A stretch of DNA of 64,000 nucleotides from Streptomyces kanamyceticus (GTDB lineage: Bacteria > Actinomycetota > Actinomycetes > Streptomycetales > Streptomycetaceae): positions 6,262,001 to 6,326,000 of the forward strand of contig NZ_CP023699.1 in the NCBI RefSeq assembly GCF_008704495.1, read 5' to 3'. The notes beneath the pieces are model-generated. The model did no database searches. It was not told where the DNA came from and was given only the letters and a program-made list of their open reading frames with translations. Each line of letters opens with the position of its first letter. The first letter of the stretch is position 1. Positions 35,305 through 44,875 of the stretch are shown one piece after another. A program made the position numbers and the translations under genes.

Positions 35305-36784
35305 GCTTCACCTGCGGGTCGCGTCGTGGCTTGTCGCGCCCACGCGGCGGAGCCGCAGATGTCACAGCCCCGCGCCCCTTAAGGGGCGCCGCTGCTGGTG
35401 GAGTTGGGGCGTACATCTCTTCCGGGCCGCCCTCCGGGGGGTCGCCCAGCGAGGCGAGGGCGGCCTTCGCCGCCGGTACCCCGAGTGGCGAGAAGAACGG
35501 GTTGATCCGCAGCGCCTCGCCGAGGTGGCGGCGCGCCGCCCCATAGGAGCCCAGCTCCCGTTCGATCATGCCCCGGTGGTAGGCGAACAGCGCGCTGCGC
35601 GGGCCCTTCTCCATCGCCTTCGTGGCCAGCTTCAAGCCCGCCTCGCCGTCGCCGGAACGGTGCAGCGCCCAGCCGAGGGCGTCGGCCGTCGCGGGGCTGC
35701 CGTGTCGCTTGTACTCGGCGGTGAGGCGCTCCACCGCCGCGTCCGCGTCCCCGTGGTCCGCCTCGAACAGGCCGAGCACGCGCTCGTTGTCGACCCCGTC
35801 CGCGCTCTCCTGTCGCACCCGCGCCCGCAGCACGTCGTACTGCGCGCGCGCCGCCGGAAGCAGCTTCAGGGACTCGTACAACTCGCCCAGTTCCAGGGCG
35901 TATTCGGGCGTCGGCTGCTTGGTGAGCGCCGAACGGTAGGCGTGCAGCGCCTGCGACGAGCGGCCGAGCGCGGCAAGGGCGCGGCCCCGGCCCGCGAGGG
36001 AGGGGTGGTGCTCCGGGTCGGCCGCGAGCGCCGCGTCGTAGTAGCGCAGCGCCTCCGTCGGCTCGCCCCGCTCCCAGGCGAGCTCGGCGACGCGGTACAG
36101 GCACGCCGCCTTCTCCGCGGGGGCCTCGGCGAGCGCCGCCGCGTCGGCGAGCGCGGCGCCCGCGTCCTCGCGCCAGCCGCGGTCGCGGTAGACCTGCCCG
36201 GCCCGCGTCATGACCGAGGGGCCCGAGCCCAGTTCCTGGAGGGATTCCAGTGCCCTGCCGACGGCTTTGGAGTCGCCAAGACCGCTGTAGGCGTCGATCA
36301 GCGCCGGGTACGCGGTCCACCGCTTCGGCGCCTGCCGGACCGCCTGTTCGCCCCAGGTGCGGGCGGCGCGGTAGTCGTGCCGGGCGTTGGCCAGCGTCGC
36401 GAGACCCGTCAGGGCCTCGGCGTTCCCGCGCGGCCTTGCCTTGAGCGAGGCGCGCAGGGCGTGCTCGGCCTTCGGGTAGTACGCGGCGTCGGCGGTCCGC
36501 ACGCCCCGTGCGACGTACGCCGAGCCGAGCACCGCCCAGGACTGGTCGTCGCGGGGGTGCGCCCGCACCTGCGCCTCGCGCTCCCCGATGAGCGCCGTCA
36601 GATCGGGCAGGGCGGCGGGCACGCCCGCGCCCACGGCCACCATGGCGCGTCCCGCGGGCCCGAGCGCGGGCGGCGCCGACGTGCCGCCCGACGAGGGCAG
36701 CAGCACCAGGACGCCGCCGAGCACGACGCTCCCCGCGACGGACGCGATCAACAGACGCTTCACCGAAGGCCTCATGACGCTCAC
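35267..36784 (-). CDS. Membrane-anchored TPR protein
   Basis: 505 aa from GTG 36784, or ATG 36775 (9 nt downstream). An N-terminal hydrophobic helix (KRLLIASVAGSVVLGGVLVL) anchors it, probably facing outside. About ten tetratricopeptide repeats fill residues 70-450 (e.g. WAVLGSAYVARG, ALRYYDAALAADPEHHPSLA, LFAYHRGMIERELGSYGAAR). The last 40 residues, rich in Arg and Pro, are encoded by the interspersed repeat at 35311-35390 and run into the convergent gene, so the native end may have been lost. A protein-protein scaffold role is likely; partners unknown. Confidence 0.82.
   Translation of the reverse strand: MSVMRPSVKRLLIASVAGSVVLGGVLVLLPSSGGTSAPPALGPAGRAMVAVGAGVPAALPDLTALIGEREAQVRAHPRDDQSWAVLGSAYVARGVRTADAAYYPKAEHALRASLKARPRGNAEALTGLATLANARHDYRAARTWGEQAVRQAPKRWTAYPALIDAYSGLGDSKAVGRALESLQELGSGPSVMTRAGQVYRDRGWREDAGAALADAAALAEAPAEKAACLYRVAELAWERGEPTEALRYYDAALAADPEHHPSLAGRGRALAALGRSSQALHAYRSALTKQPTPEYALELGELYESLKLLPAARAQYDVLRARVRQESADGVDNERVLGLFEADHGDADAAVERLTAEYKRHGSPATADALGWALHRSGDGEAGLKLATKAMEKGPRSALFAYHRGMIERELGSYGAARRHLGEALRINPFFSPLGVPAAKAALASLGDPPEGGPEEMYAPTPPAAAPLKGRGAVTSAAPPRGRDKPRRDPQVKLREPRSRSTRSG
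35311..35390. repeat. Interspersed repeat, family B
   Basis: CCTGCGGGTCGCGTCGTGGC followed by TTGTCGCGC and, after an insert, CCCCGCGCCCCTTAAGGGGC. The core matches the copy at 45236-45288. Its end is a small hairpin (GCGCCCCTTAAGGGGCGC) that could end transcription on both sides. Confidence 0.7.
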
Positions 36785-36883
36785 TGTGCGGCAATGACTT
36801 CAATACGAAGAGCACATCCCGGCGGCACGGATCGGCGTCGCACACGGGTTCACACCGATGGCCCCGGGTGCGAGGCTGTGATC

Positions 36884-38254
36884 ATGAGCCGCACACTCAT
36901 CGAACTCCTCCACGAGGGCCTGCCCGCCGAGGCGGTCCTCACGGATCCCGACGTCACCGCCGCGTACTCCCACGACATGGCGAGCTTCTGCGACGCGGGC
37001 GTCCCCGCCGCGGTCGTCCTGCCACGCACCGTGGAGCAGGTCCAGCACGTCATGCGCACCGCCACCGAACTGCGCGTCCCCGTCGTCCCGCAGGGCGCGC
37101 GCACGGGCCTGTCGGGCGCCGCCAACGCCAGCGAGGGCTGCGTCGTGCTCTCCCTCGTCAAGATGGACCGCATCCTGGAGATCAGCCCCGTCGACCGGAT
37201 CGCGGTCGTCGAGCCGGGCGTCGTCAACGCCACGCTCTCCCGCGCGGTCAACGAACACGGCCTCTACTACCCGCCGGACCCCTCCAGCTGGGAGACCTGC
37301 ACCATCGGCGGCAACATCGGCACGGCCTCGGGCGGGCTCTGCTGCGTGAAGTACGGAGTCACCGCGGAGTACGTCCTCGGGCTCGACGTCGTCCTCGCCG
37401 ACGGTCGCCTGATGAGCACCGGACGCCGTACCGCCAAGGGCGTCGCGGGATACGACCTGACCCGGCTCTTCGTCGGCTCCGAGGGCAGCCTCGGCATCGT
37501 CGTCCGCGCCGTGCTCGCGCTCAAGCCGAAGCCGCCGCAACAGCTGGTCCTCGCCGCCGAGTTCAGCTCGTCAGGGGCCGCCTGCGACGCGGTCTGCAAG
37601 ATCATGGAGGGCGGTCACGTCCCGTCGCTCCTGGAGCTGATGGACCGTACGACCGTGAAGGCCGTGAACGACCTGGCCCACATGGGGCTGCCCGAGACCA
37701 CCGAGGCGCTGCTGCTCGCCGCCTTCGACACCCCGGACCCCGCCGCCGACCTCGCCGCCGTCGGCGCGCTCTGCGAGGCGGCGGGAGCCACCCAGGTGGT
37801 CCCGGCCGAGGACGCCGCGGAGTCGGAACTCCTGCTCCAGGCGCGGCGGCTGTCCCTCACGGCGCTCGAAGCCGTCAAGGGCACCACGATGATCGACGAC
37901 GTGTGCGTACCGCGCACCGGGCTCGCCGACATGCTCGAAGGCGTCGAGCGCATCGGTGAGAAGTACGGCCTGACCATCGGGGTCTGCGCGCACGCGGGCG
38001 ACGGCAACACGCATCCCACCGTCTGCTTCGACGCGGCAGACCCCGACGAGGCACGGCGCGCCCGCGAGTCCTTCGACGAGATCATGGCCCTCGGCCTGGA
38101 ACTCGGCGGCACCATCACCGGCGAGCACGGCGTCGGGGTCCTCAAGAAGGAGTGGCTGGCACGCGAGATCGGCCCGGTGGGAGTGGAGATGCAGCAGGCC
38201 GTCAAGGCGGCCTTCGACCCGCACTCACTCCTCAACCCGGGCAAGCTCTTCTGA
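36884..38254 (+). CDS. FAD-linked oxidase, GlcD/D-lactate dehydrogenase-like
   Basis: 456 aa from ATG 36884 with GAGG 8 nt upstream; the open frame is far longer to the left but is antisense to the TPR gene there. The FAD-binding PCMH domain carries VPVVPQGARTGLSGAANASE, TIGGNIGTASGGLCCVKYGV and GVAGYDLTRLFVGSEGSLGI. The C-terminal FAD-oxidase domain ends ITGEHGVGVLKKEWL...NPGKLF. By family it oxidises a 2-hydroxy acid such as glycolate or D-lactate. No GlcE/GlcF partner is present, so it probably works alone. Confidence 0.9.
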   Translation: MSRTLIELLHEGLPAEAVLTDPDVTAAYSHDMASFCDAGVPAAVVLPRTVEQVQHVMRTATELRVPVVPQGARTGLSGAANASEGCVVLSLVKMDRILEISPVDRIAVVEPGVVNATLSRAVNEHGLYYPPDPSSWETCTIGGNIGTASGGLCCVKYGVTAEYVLGLDVVLADGRLMSTGRRTAKGVAGYDLTRLFVGSEGSLGIVVRAVLALKPKPPQQLVLAAEFSSSGAACDAVCKIMEGGHVPSLLELMDRTTVKAVNDLAHMGLPETTEALLLAAFDTPDPAADLAAVGALCEAAGATQVVPAEDAAESELLLQARRLSLTALEAVKGTTMIDDVCVPRTGLADMLEGVERIGEKYGLTIGVCAHAGDGNTHPTVCFDAADPDEARRARESFDEIMALGLELGGTITGEHGVGVLKKEWLAREIGPVGVEMQQAVKAAFDPHSLLNPGKLF

Positions 38255-38306
38255 CTCTGACCCTTCGTCCTTCTTCTCTCCGCGGTCGCCCCCGTGGCGG
38301 CGGAGC

Positions 38307-38792
38307 TCACTCACCGTCCTTGGACTCGTCCGAGGGCCAGGGGTCGCTGAGCCACAGCTCATCGGCGTGGCCGCGGCCGGGTGTGGGTGCGAGCAGCTCG
38401 GCGAGGCCGTCGTCGATGCCGAGCTGCTCGGACTCAGAGCCCGGAGGAACCACCCGCAGCGTCCGCTCCAGCCAGGCGGACACGGCCGCGGCGGGGGCTT
38501 CCAGGAGGGCGTCGCCGTCCGGCGAGCTGAGCGCCATCAGGACGACGCTGCGCCCCTCCACCTTCGTGGGCCAGACCCGCACGTCACCGTGACCGCAGGG
38601 CCTGAACACCCCCTCCACCAGGAGCTCGCGGGCGAACGTCCAGTTCACCGGGTGCTCCGAGCCGATGTGGAAGGCGATGTGGACGGCGTAGGGATCGTCG
38701 GAGCGGTAGGTGAGGCGGGCCGGGACGGGGATGGCCCGTTCCGGCGAGAGGACCAGTTTGAGTTCGAGCTCGCGTTCCACCACAGAGTGCAT
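38307..38792 (-). CDS. ssgG: SsgA-like sporulation/cell-division regulator, probably SsgG
   Basis: 161 aa from ATG 38792 (AAGGAAG upstream). The SsgA-like fold is clear: LVLSPERAIPVPARLTYRSD, DPYAVHIAFHIGSEHPVNWT, FARELLVEGVFRPCGHGDVR, VWPTKVEG and LSSPDGDALLEAP. The family is restricted to sporulating actinomycetes and controls septum placement and wall remodelling. It is longer than SsgB and has an acidic tail. The assignment to SsgG rests on position beside hppD and the flavoprotein as in S. coelicolor, recalled not computed. Confidence 0.85.
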   Translation of the reverse strand: MHSVVERELELKLVLSPERAIPVPARLTYRSDDPYAVHIAFHIGSEHPVNWTFARELLVEGVFRPCGHGDVRVWPTKVEGRSVVLMALSSPDGDALLEAPAAAVSAWLERTLRVVPPGSESEQLGIDDGLAELLAPTPGRGHADELWLSDPWPSDESKDGE

Positions 38793-39082
38793 GTCGTGTG
38801 CTTCCTTTCCTCGTGCGGGCCCTGGGAGCGGACCCGTACGAGTGGAGAGCGCGAGATCGCCGGAGCATTACGCGGGTTCGGGAAAATTTCTTCGCGCGAC
38901 TTTTTGAGGGGTGCGGCGAGGTGCGCGAAGGGGTGTCGGGGCGGGGGTGCGCGCGGCGCGGGGGAAGTGTGGGGAGCGTGCCCGGAAAGTGGTCCGTAGG
39001 GCAGGACCGGCCCAGTGGGACACGGACGTCTGATAGATGTGGAGCACCTAAAAGACCCCCGAGCAGATACGGGACGACGGAC

Positions 39083-40594
39083 ATGAGCGCCCCAACTCCG
39101 GCCCCAGGCGACGACAGGCCCCGCGAAGGCTACTACCCGGATCCGTCCATTCCCGGATATGTCCGGTACTGGAACGGTGCCGCCTGGGTGCCCGGTACGA
39201 GCCGTCCCGCGCCCACCGACGGCGAACCCCTGCCCGCGCCGCCCGGAGCGGCTCATGTGGCCCCGGCGGCCCCGGTGTTCCCCGCGCCCGCCGAGGAGAC
39301 CGGGCCCGTCTTCTTCGACGAGGAACCGGCGGCCGCCGCACCTGCGGCCGAACCCGCGTCCGGGCCCGCCCCCGACGCCGACGACCCGGCGCAGCACGGC
39401 TCGCGCCCCGAGCCCGCGTCCGCCTGGGGGGCCGACGCCACCCGGCAGTCCGGCCTCGGCAGCGAGGCCGAGCGCCGCATCTCCTGGGGCGCCCAGGGAC
39501 AGAGCGACCCGCGCGTGCCGAGCGACGCGGCGCCTCGCGCGCAGGCGCCGGGGACTCCGGCAACCCCCGAGGCCCCCGAGCCCGTCGCGCCTCCCGCTTC
39601 TCCTGCTTCCCCCACGGCTCCCGCTCCCGCCGACGACCACAGCAACCCCGGAACCGTCGCGATCCGCGCCATGAAGCCGGGTGCGCCGAAGCCGCCGACG
39701 GGCGAGGGCACCGTGACGTTCCGCCGCCCGACGGGTCCGGTGCGGCCCGCGGGCTCCGCCACGCCCGCCGCGTCCGGCGGCACCGAAGGCACCATGGCGA
39801 TCCGCGCGCTGCGGCCCAAGTCCGCCTCCGTACCGCCGCAGGCGGCCGCGCCCGCGCAGCCCCAGCCTCAGTCCCAACCTCAGCCCCAGTCCCAGCCCGC
39901 CGTCCCGCAGCAGGGCGGTGCCCCCTCGGCCGCCCCCTCGCCCGTCACCGCGGGACCCGGCGGCGGCTCGCCCTCCTGGGCCCAGCAGGTCCACCAGCTC
40001 GCGGGCCCCGGGGGCCAGGCCGCCCCCGCGCCCGGCGCCGATGGACAGCCCGTCGTGCCGTGGAAGCCCGTTGCCAGCGACCCGTTCGGCGCGCTCGCGC
40101 AGGCCCAGGCGTCGGCCAGGCCCGCCGGGCTCGGCAGGCGGCTCGCGGCGCGGCTCGTCGACACCGTCGTCCTGGTCGCCGTCACCGGCGCCGCGGCGCT
40201 GCCGCTCGGCGCCAAGGCCGCCGACCACGTCGACAGCAAGATCGACGTGGCCAAGATGTCCGGCGAGAAGACCACGGTCTGGCTGCTCGACGGCACCACC
40301 GCGGGCTACCTCGGCCTCGTCCTCGCCGTCCTGCTGCTCTTCGGCGTCGTGTACGAGGCGCTGCCCACCGCCAAGTGGGGCCGCACCCTCGGCAAGAAGG
40401 TGTGCGGGATCGACGTGCGGGACATCGAGGGGCACGAGACGCCGACGTTCGGGGCGGCGCTGCGCCGGTGGCTGGTGTACAGCGTCCCCGGCGTCCTCGT
40501 GATCGGTGTCGTGGGCGTGCTGTGGTGCCTCTTCGACAGGCCCTGGAAGCAGTGCTGGCACGACAAGGCGGCAAATACGTTCGTCGCGGGATGA
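39083..40594 (+). CDS. DUF2510-RDD family membrane protein
   Basis: 503 aa from ATG 39083. The N-terminal GYYPDPSIPGYVRYWNGAAW is a DUF2510 module. Residues about 45-345 are Pro/Ala/Gln-rich and probably disordered. The C-terminal RDD domain (GLGRRLAARLVDTVVL, then GKKVCGIDVRD) has three membrane helices. RDD proteins are poorly understood; some act in ion transport. A second RDD gene follows at 40696. The frame is open leftward without homology. Confidence 0.8.
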   Translation: MSAPTPAPGDDRPREGYYPDPSIPGYVRYWNGAAWVPGTSRPAPTDGEPLPAPPGAAHVAPAAPVFPAPAEETGPVFFDEEPAAAAPAAEPASGPAPDADDPAQHGSRPEPASAWGADATRQSGLGSEAERRISWGAQGQSDPRVPSDAAPRAQAPGTPATPEAPEPVAPPASPASPTAPAPADDHSNPGTVAIRAMKPGAPKPPTGEGTVTFRRPTGPVRPAGSATPAASGGTEGTMAIRALRPKSASVPPQAAAPAQPQPQSQPQPQSQPAVPQQGGAPSAAPSPVTAGPGGGSPSWAQQVHQLAGPGGQAAPAPGADGQPVVPWKPVASDPFGALAQAQASARPAGLGRRLAARLVDTVVLVAVTGAAALPLGAKAADHVDSKIDVAKMSGEKTTVWLLDGTTAGYLGLVLAVLLLFGVVYEALPTAKWGRTLGKKVCGIDVRDIEGHETPTFGAALRRWLVYSVPGVLVIGVVGVLWCLFDRPWKQCWHDKAANTFVAG

Positions 40595-40695
40595 CGGCGG
40601 GCCCTGCCGCGGCGTGACCCGTACGCGTCCGGTGGGGTAACCCGGTCAGCCGCTCGCCGGATGCGGAGTGTGGTCCTTCGCGGTCGACTCGGGCC

Positions 40696-41412
40696 ATGAG
40701 CACCGAACCGCCGCAATACCCGCCCCCGGACGACGACCCGTTCAAGAAGCAGCCCCCACAGCAGCCTCCGCAGCAGCCCCCGCAGGGCGGCGGCTCCCCG
40801 TACGACGCCCCGCCACCCGGCGGCGGTTCCCCCTACGGGAGCCCACCCCCGGGAGACGGCGGCGGCTCCCCCTACGGCACTCCGCCGCCGCCCCCGCCCT
40901 ACGGCGGCGATCCCTATGGCTCAGCCGGGGGACCCGGCGGCTACGGCGGGCAGGACCCCCTCGCCGGGATGCCGCCACTGGCCGAGAGCGGAAAGCGGGT
41001 GCTCGCCCGCATCATCGACATGATTCTGGTGGGCATCGTCGTCGGCCTGCTGTCGTGGCTCTTCGGCACGGCCGAGTACGACATCGACCCGGACAAGGTG
41101 AACACGGGCAAGTCGTTCGGCCAGTCCCTGCTGGCCGCCGTGCTCTACATCGCGTACGACAGCTTCATGATCTCCAAGTCCGGGCAGACGCTCGGCAAGA
41201 AGTGGCTGGGCATGCGCGTCGCGAACCTCAACGACGGGGCGACGCCCACCCTGCAGACCGCGCTGGCCCGCGCGGCCGTCCTCTGGCTGCCGTTCGCGTT
41301 CTGCTGCGCCTGCATCTGGACGGCGATCTGCGGCGGCTGGAGCTTCTTCGACAAGCCCTACAAACAGGGCCTGCACGACAAGGCCGCGAAGACAGTGGTG
41401 GTCAGCGCCTGA
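40696..41412 (+). CDS. RDD family membrane protein
   Basis: 238 aa from ATG 40696. A Pro/Gly/Gln-rich N-terminus of about 95 residues contains five spaced GGSPYG/DPYG-type motifs, followed by an RDD domain (GKRVLARIIDMILVGIVVGL, TLGKKWLGMRVANL) with three helices; WSFFDKPYKQGLHDKAAKTVV closes it. It is a likely paralogue of the neighbour at 39083. A terminator hairpin follows at 41472. Confidence 0.83.
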   Translation: MSTEPPQYPPPDDDPFKKQPPQQPPQQPPQGGGSPYDAPPPGGGSPYGSPPPGDGGGSPYGTPPPPPPYGGDPYGSAGGPGGYGGQDPLAGMPPLAESGKRVLARIIDMILVGIVVGLLSWLFGTAEYDIDPDKVNTGKSFGQSLLAAVLYIAYDSFMISKSGQTLGKKWLGMRVANLNDGATPTLQTALARAAVLWLPFAFCCACIWTAICGGWSFFDKPYKQGLHDKAAKTVVVSA

Positions 41413-41471
41413 CCCACAGAGGGGGGTCGGCGCCGAGCTGTCGACGCCAGGTGCGGCGGTGGCACCTGATC

Positions 41472-41500
41472 CGGCGGGTCCGTGAAAAACGGGCCCGCCG
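41472..41500 (+). terminator. Terminator hairpin after the RDD gene
   Basis: Arms CGGCGGGTCCGT and ACGGGCCCGCCG (one G-T pair) around GAAAA, followed by TTTCG. Confidence 0.75.
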
Positions 41501-41536
41501 TTTCGCTGTGACGAACTCGCTGCCGCGTGCTCGCTG

Positions 41537-41827
41537 TTACGAGCGGGCCGTCTCGCTCGCCACGGATTCGGCCAGCACGCCGCGCTGCGCGGGTACTCGC
41601 TCCTCCGGGGCGGCGGACAGCACCAGGGCCTCGGGTGCGGCCGGTTTGGGGAACGGGACCGTCAGCGCCACCAATATGCCGAGGCCGAGAGCGGCCAGGG
41701 TTATCACCGCGATGCCGACCCCGGAACTGGTCTGGGAGAGCAGCAGCATGGCGAGGGTGGAGAAGACGACGGTCACGGAACCGTAGGTGATCTGTGCGGT
41801 GGTCGGACGAGGCATGGGACGAGGCAT
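41537..41827 (-). CDS. Small membrane protein
   Basis: 96 aa from ATG 41827 (GAGGA about 11 nt upstream), or ATG 41815. Two hydrophobic helices (residues about 15-32 and 37-58) and a polar C-terminal tail. No family recognised. The upstream-extended frame has no support. Confidence 0.55.
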   Translation of the reverse strand: MPRPMPRPTTAQITYGSVTVVFSTLAMLLLSQTSSGVGIAVITLAALGLGILVALTVPFPKPAAPEALVLSAAPEERVPAQRGVLAESVASETARS

Positions 41828-42306
41828 GACGTGATCCGTCCTCGGCAGTGTTCCCCCCAAGCTTTTGGCTATGAGGGTGAATGCGGATGTATGAACTGCT
41901 GTATGCGAATCAAAGGGGGCTCGACGGGGGCGACTTGGGATTGGCCGCCTCGCGCGGTAGCGCACCGTCGATTGACTCTATTCCGCTGCATGCCCGACGG
42001 GAACGGCTGGTAAGCGTGACCTAACCCACGGTGCCGGAGCACAGGGGGCGCACGGGTTCATGGCGTCCAGTAAGTGGACGGTACGACGCGCCCGTTGACC
42101 TTTTCCGTGGGGGAGTGCCCCGTGTCCGCATACCGGATCCCGCAGCCTGCATAGTGCACTTGGCCTGTTCAAGTCAAGGTCTGTCTTTTCTCCCGTACTT
42201 CCGGTCGAATGTCGTCACTTGTGACGCGTACATCGCGCGCGGACCTCCTCCGACCGGGATCTCGGTCCGCCAATTCTCGCGCGGGCGCGGGGGAGGACAG
42301 CATCAA
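41828..42306. other. Long divergent promoter region before the M6 protease gene
   Basis: About 480 bases with no supportable gene and a lower GC content than its neighbours. It contains near-palindromes (CGTCACTTGTGACG at about 42213-42226, with a two-base centre) that could bind a regulator of the protease. An open frame from 42031 continues into the protease but is not coding by character. Confidence 0.4.
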
Positions 42307-44718
42307 GTGACAGTCAGAACACGGGCGTTCAGAGCCACCGCGGTGGCCGTGGCGATGGCCGCGGCCGCCGCGACGTACTCGGCGGCGACCGCGACGGCCG
42401 ACAGCGGCACCTCGGGCGGGGCGCCGGCCATCGACCGGCAGGACCCCTCGAGGGCCAAGGCCCAGGTCGACCACGACCTGGACGGGCCGTTCAGCAAGCA
42501 GCAGGCGCAGCAGCGCAAGGCCGCCCTGCAGCAGGTCGTCGCGGGTGACGCCAAGGTCCAGAAGAAGGGCGGCTCCCAGGTCGTCAAGCTCGACGACAAG
42601 AAGTACGTCGAGCTCGGCAGGGAGAAGACCGACAAGATCTTCACGATCCTGGTGGAGTTCGGGGACAAGGTCGACGACACGACCATGTACGACCCGGACG
42701 GTCCCGAGGGCCCCGAGCAGCCGGTCAAGAAATACGGCGGCAAGCCGGGTCCCCTGCACAACAAGATAGCCAAGCCGGACCGTGCCAAGGACAACAGCAC
42801 GGCCTGGCAGAAGGACTACAACCAGAAGCACTTCCAGGACCTGTACTTCGGGAAGGGCAAGGACTCCAAGGGCAAGCAGAAGGAGTCCCTGAAGACCTAC
42901 TACGAGAAGACCTCGTCGGGCCGCTACTCGGTCGACGGTGAGGTCTCCGACTGGGTCAAGGTCGACTACAACGAGGCCCGTTACGGCTCGAACTACTGCG
43001 GCGACACCAACTGCCCGAGCGTCTGGGACGCGGTCAAGGACGGCGTGACCGCCTGGACCAAGGACCAGAAGGCCCAGGGCCGTACGGACGCGCAGATCAA
43101 GGCGGACCTGGCCAAGTACGACCTCTGGGACCGCTACGACTTCGACGGCGACGGCGACTTCAACGAGCCCGACGGCTACATCGACCACTTCCAGATCGTC
43201 CACGCGGGCGAGGACGAGTCGGCCGGCGGCGGCGCCGAGGGCACCAACGCCCTGTGGGCGCACCGCTGGTACGCGTACGGCAACGACGCGGGCAAGACCG
43301 GCCCCGGCAACAACAAGGCCGGTGGCACCCAGATCGGCGACTCGGGCATCTGGGTCGGCGACTACACGATGCAGCCGGAGAACGGCGGACTCGGTGTCTT
43401 CGCCCACGAGTACGGCCACGACCTCGGTCTGCCCGACCTGTACGACACCACGGGCAAGGGCGAGAACTCGGTCGGCTTCTGGTCGCTGATGTCGGCGGGC
43501 TCCTGGCTCGGCACCGGCAAGGACTCGATCGGTGACCTGCCGGGCGACATGACCGCCTGGGACAAGTTCCAGCTGGGCTGGCTCGACTACGCCAAGGCCA
43601 AGGCCGCGACGACCTCCGAGCACAAGCTGGGCGTCTCCGAGTACAACACCAGGCACCGTCAGGCGCTCGTCGTCGACCTGCCGAAGAAGCCCGTCACCAC
43701 CACGGTCACCAAGCCCACCGAGGGCTCCAAGCAGTGGTGGAGCGACCAGGGCGACGACCTCAAGAACACCCTGACGCGGTCCGTCGACCTGACCGGCAAG
43801 TCCAAGGCCGACCTCTCCCTTGACGGTTGGTGGGACATCGAGGCCAACTACGACTGGCTGTACACCGAGGTCTCCACGGACGGCGGCGCCAACTGGACGC
43901 CGGTGGACGGCACCGCGGACGGCAAGCCGATCCCGCGCGACGCCGGTGACAAGCCCGCGTTGACCGGCGCCTCGGCCAAGTACAAGAAGCTGGTCTTCCC
44001 GCTCGACGCCTACGCGGGCAAGAAGATCGACGTCCGCTTCCGCTACTCCACGGACGGCGGCGCGGGCGGCAAGGGCTTCGCGGCCGACGCCCTCGCGGTC
44101 ACCGCGGACGGCACCAAGCTCTTCGAGGACGGCGCCGAGGGCGACGACAACGGCTGGACGGCGAAGGGCTTCTCGCGCATCGGCGAGTCCTTCACCAAGA
44201 AGTACGACCAGTACTACCTCGCCGAGAACCGCCAGTACGTGTCGTACGACAAGACCCTCAAGGTCGGCCCGTACAACTTCGGTTCGAAGGCCCGTCCCGA
44301 CTGGGTGGAGCACTACCCGTACCAGACCGGCCTGATGGTCTGGCAGTGGGACACCTCGCAGAAGGACAACAACACCAGCGCGCACCCCGGCGAGGGCCTG
44401 ATCCTTCCGGTCGACGCGCACGCCAAGCCGCTGAAGTGGGCGGACGGCACGGTTCTGCGCAACAAGATCCAGCCGTTCGACGCGCCGTTCAGCAAGTTCG
44501 CGACGGACAAGCTCACGCTCCACAACGCGGACGTCGCGCTGAAGGTCAAGTCCCAGAAGGGCGTCCCGGTCTTCGACGACCGCAAGGGCACCTACTGGTA
44601 CAAGGAGAACCCCACGGGAAGTGTCAAGGTCACTGACACCAACACTCAGATCAAGATCATCAAGCAGCCCAAGGATGGCTCGACGATCACGGTCCAGGTG
44701 GGTCCCTCCACGAAGTAA
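42307..44718 (+). CDS. Secreted M6 family metalloprotease, immune inhibitor A-like
   Basis: 803 aa from GTG 42307 with GGGGGAGG 12 nt upstream. The signal peptide is TVRTRAFRATAVAVAMAAAA followed by a Thr/Ala-rich cleavage zone. The zinc motif is H367-E368-Y-G-H371 in VFAHEYGHDLGLPD, with a Met-turn (SLMSAGSW) downstream. Residues about 470-640 form a MAM-like/VEG beta domain. Relatives degrade host or environmental proteins. It is transcribed alone and ends at the hairpin 44743-44779. Confidence 0.92.
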   Translation: MTVRTRAFRATAVAVAMAAAAATYSAATATADSGTSGGAPAIDRQDPSRAKAQVDHDLDGPFSKQQAQQRKAALQQVVAGDAKVQKKGGSQVVKLDDKKYVELGREKTDKIFTILVEFGDKVDDTTMYDPDGPEGPEQPVKKYGGKPGPLHNKIAKPDRAKDNSTAWQKDYNQKHFQDLYFGKGKDSKGKQKESLKTYYEKTSSGRYSVDGEVSDWVKVDYNEARYGSNYCGDTNCPSVWDAVKDGVTAWTKDQKAQGRTDAQIKADLAKYDLWDRYDFDGDGDFNEPDGYIDHFQIVHAGEDESAGGGAEGTNALWAHRWYAYGNDAGKTGPGNNKAGGTQIGDSGIWVGDYTMQPENGGLGVFAHEYGHDLGLPDLYDTTGKGENSVGFWSLMSAGSWLGTGKDSIGDLPGDMTAWDKFQLGWLDYAKAKAATTSEHKLGVSEYNTRHRQALVVDLPKKPVTTTVTKPTEGSKQWWSDQGDDLKNTLTRSVDLTGKSKADLSLDGWWDIEANYDWLYTEVSTDGGANWTPVDGTADGKPIPRDAGDKPALTGASAKYKKLVFPLDAYAGKKIDVRFRYSTDGGAGGKGFAADALAVTADGTKLFEDGAEGDDNGWTAKGFSRIGESFTKKYDQYYLAENRQYVSYDKTLKVGPYNFGSKARPDWVEHYPYQTGLMVWQWDTSQKDNNTSAHPGEGLILPVDAHAKPLKWADGTVLRNKIQPFDAPFSKFATDKLTLHNADVALKVKSQKGVPVFDDRKGTYWYKENPTGSVKVTDTNTQIKIIKQPKDGSTITVQVGPSTK

Positions 44719-44742
44719 TTAGCGTTATTGCAGGTCAAGCCA

Positions 44743-44779
44743 TGATCGGCCGTCGCCCTCTAGCGGGCGGCGGCCGATC
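44743..44779 (+). terminator. Terminator hairpin after the M6 protease gene
   Basis: Arms GATCGGCCGTCGCCC and GGGCGGCGGCCGATC (one G-T pair), loop TCTAGC-like, followed by GTGTTT. Confidence 0.8.
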
Positions 44780-44875
44780 GTGTTTAGGTGCGTGCTGTGG
44801 ATTTCTTATTGACGCGGGACCCGGCCAGGGGTCTCGCGCGATGTCCCGCGATGTCTCACGGGGGTGTGACGAAGC

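Noticed and set aside
35525..36883. Very long plus-strand frame upstream of the flavoprotein
   Set aside because: It is antisense to the TPR gene; homology to the oxidase starts only at ATG 36884.
42031..42306. 92-codon N-terminal extension of the M6 protease
   Set aside because: The signal peptide starts at GTG 42307 and the upstream part has no protein character.
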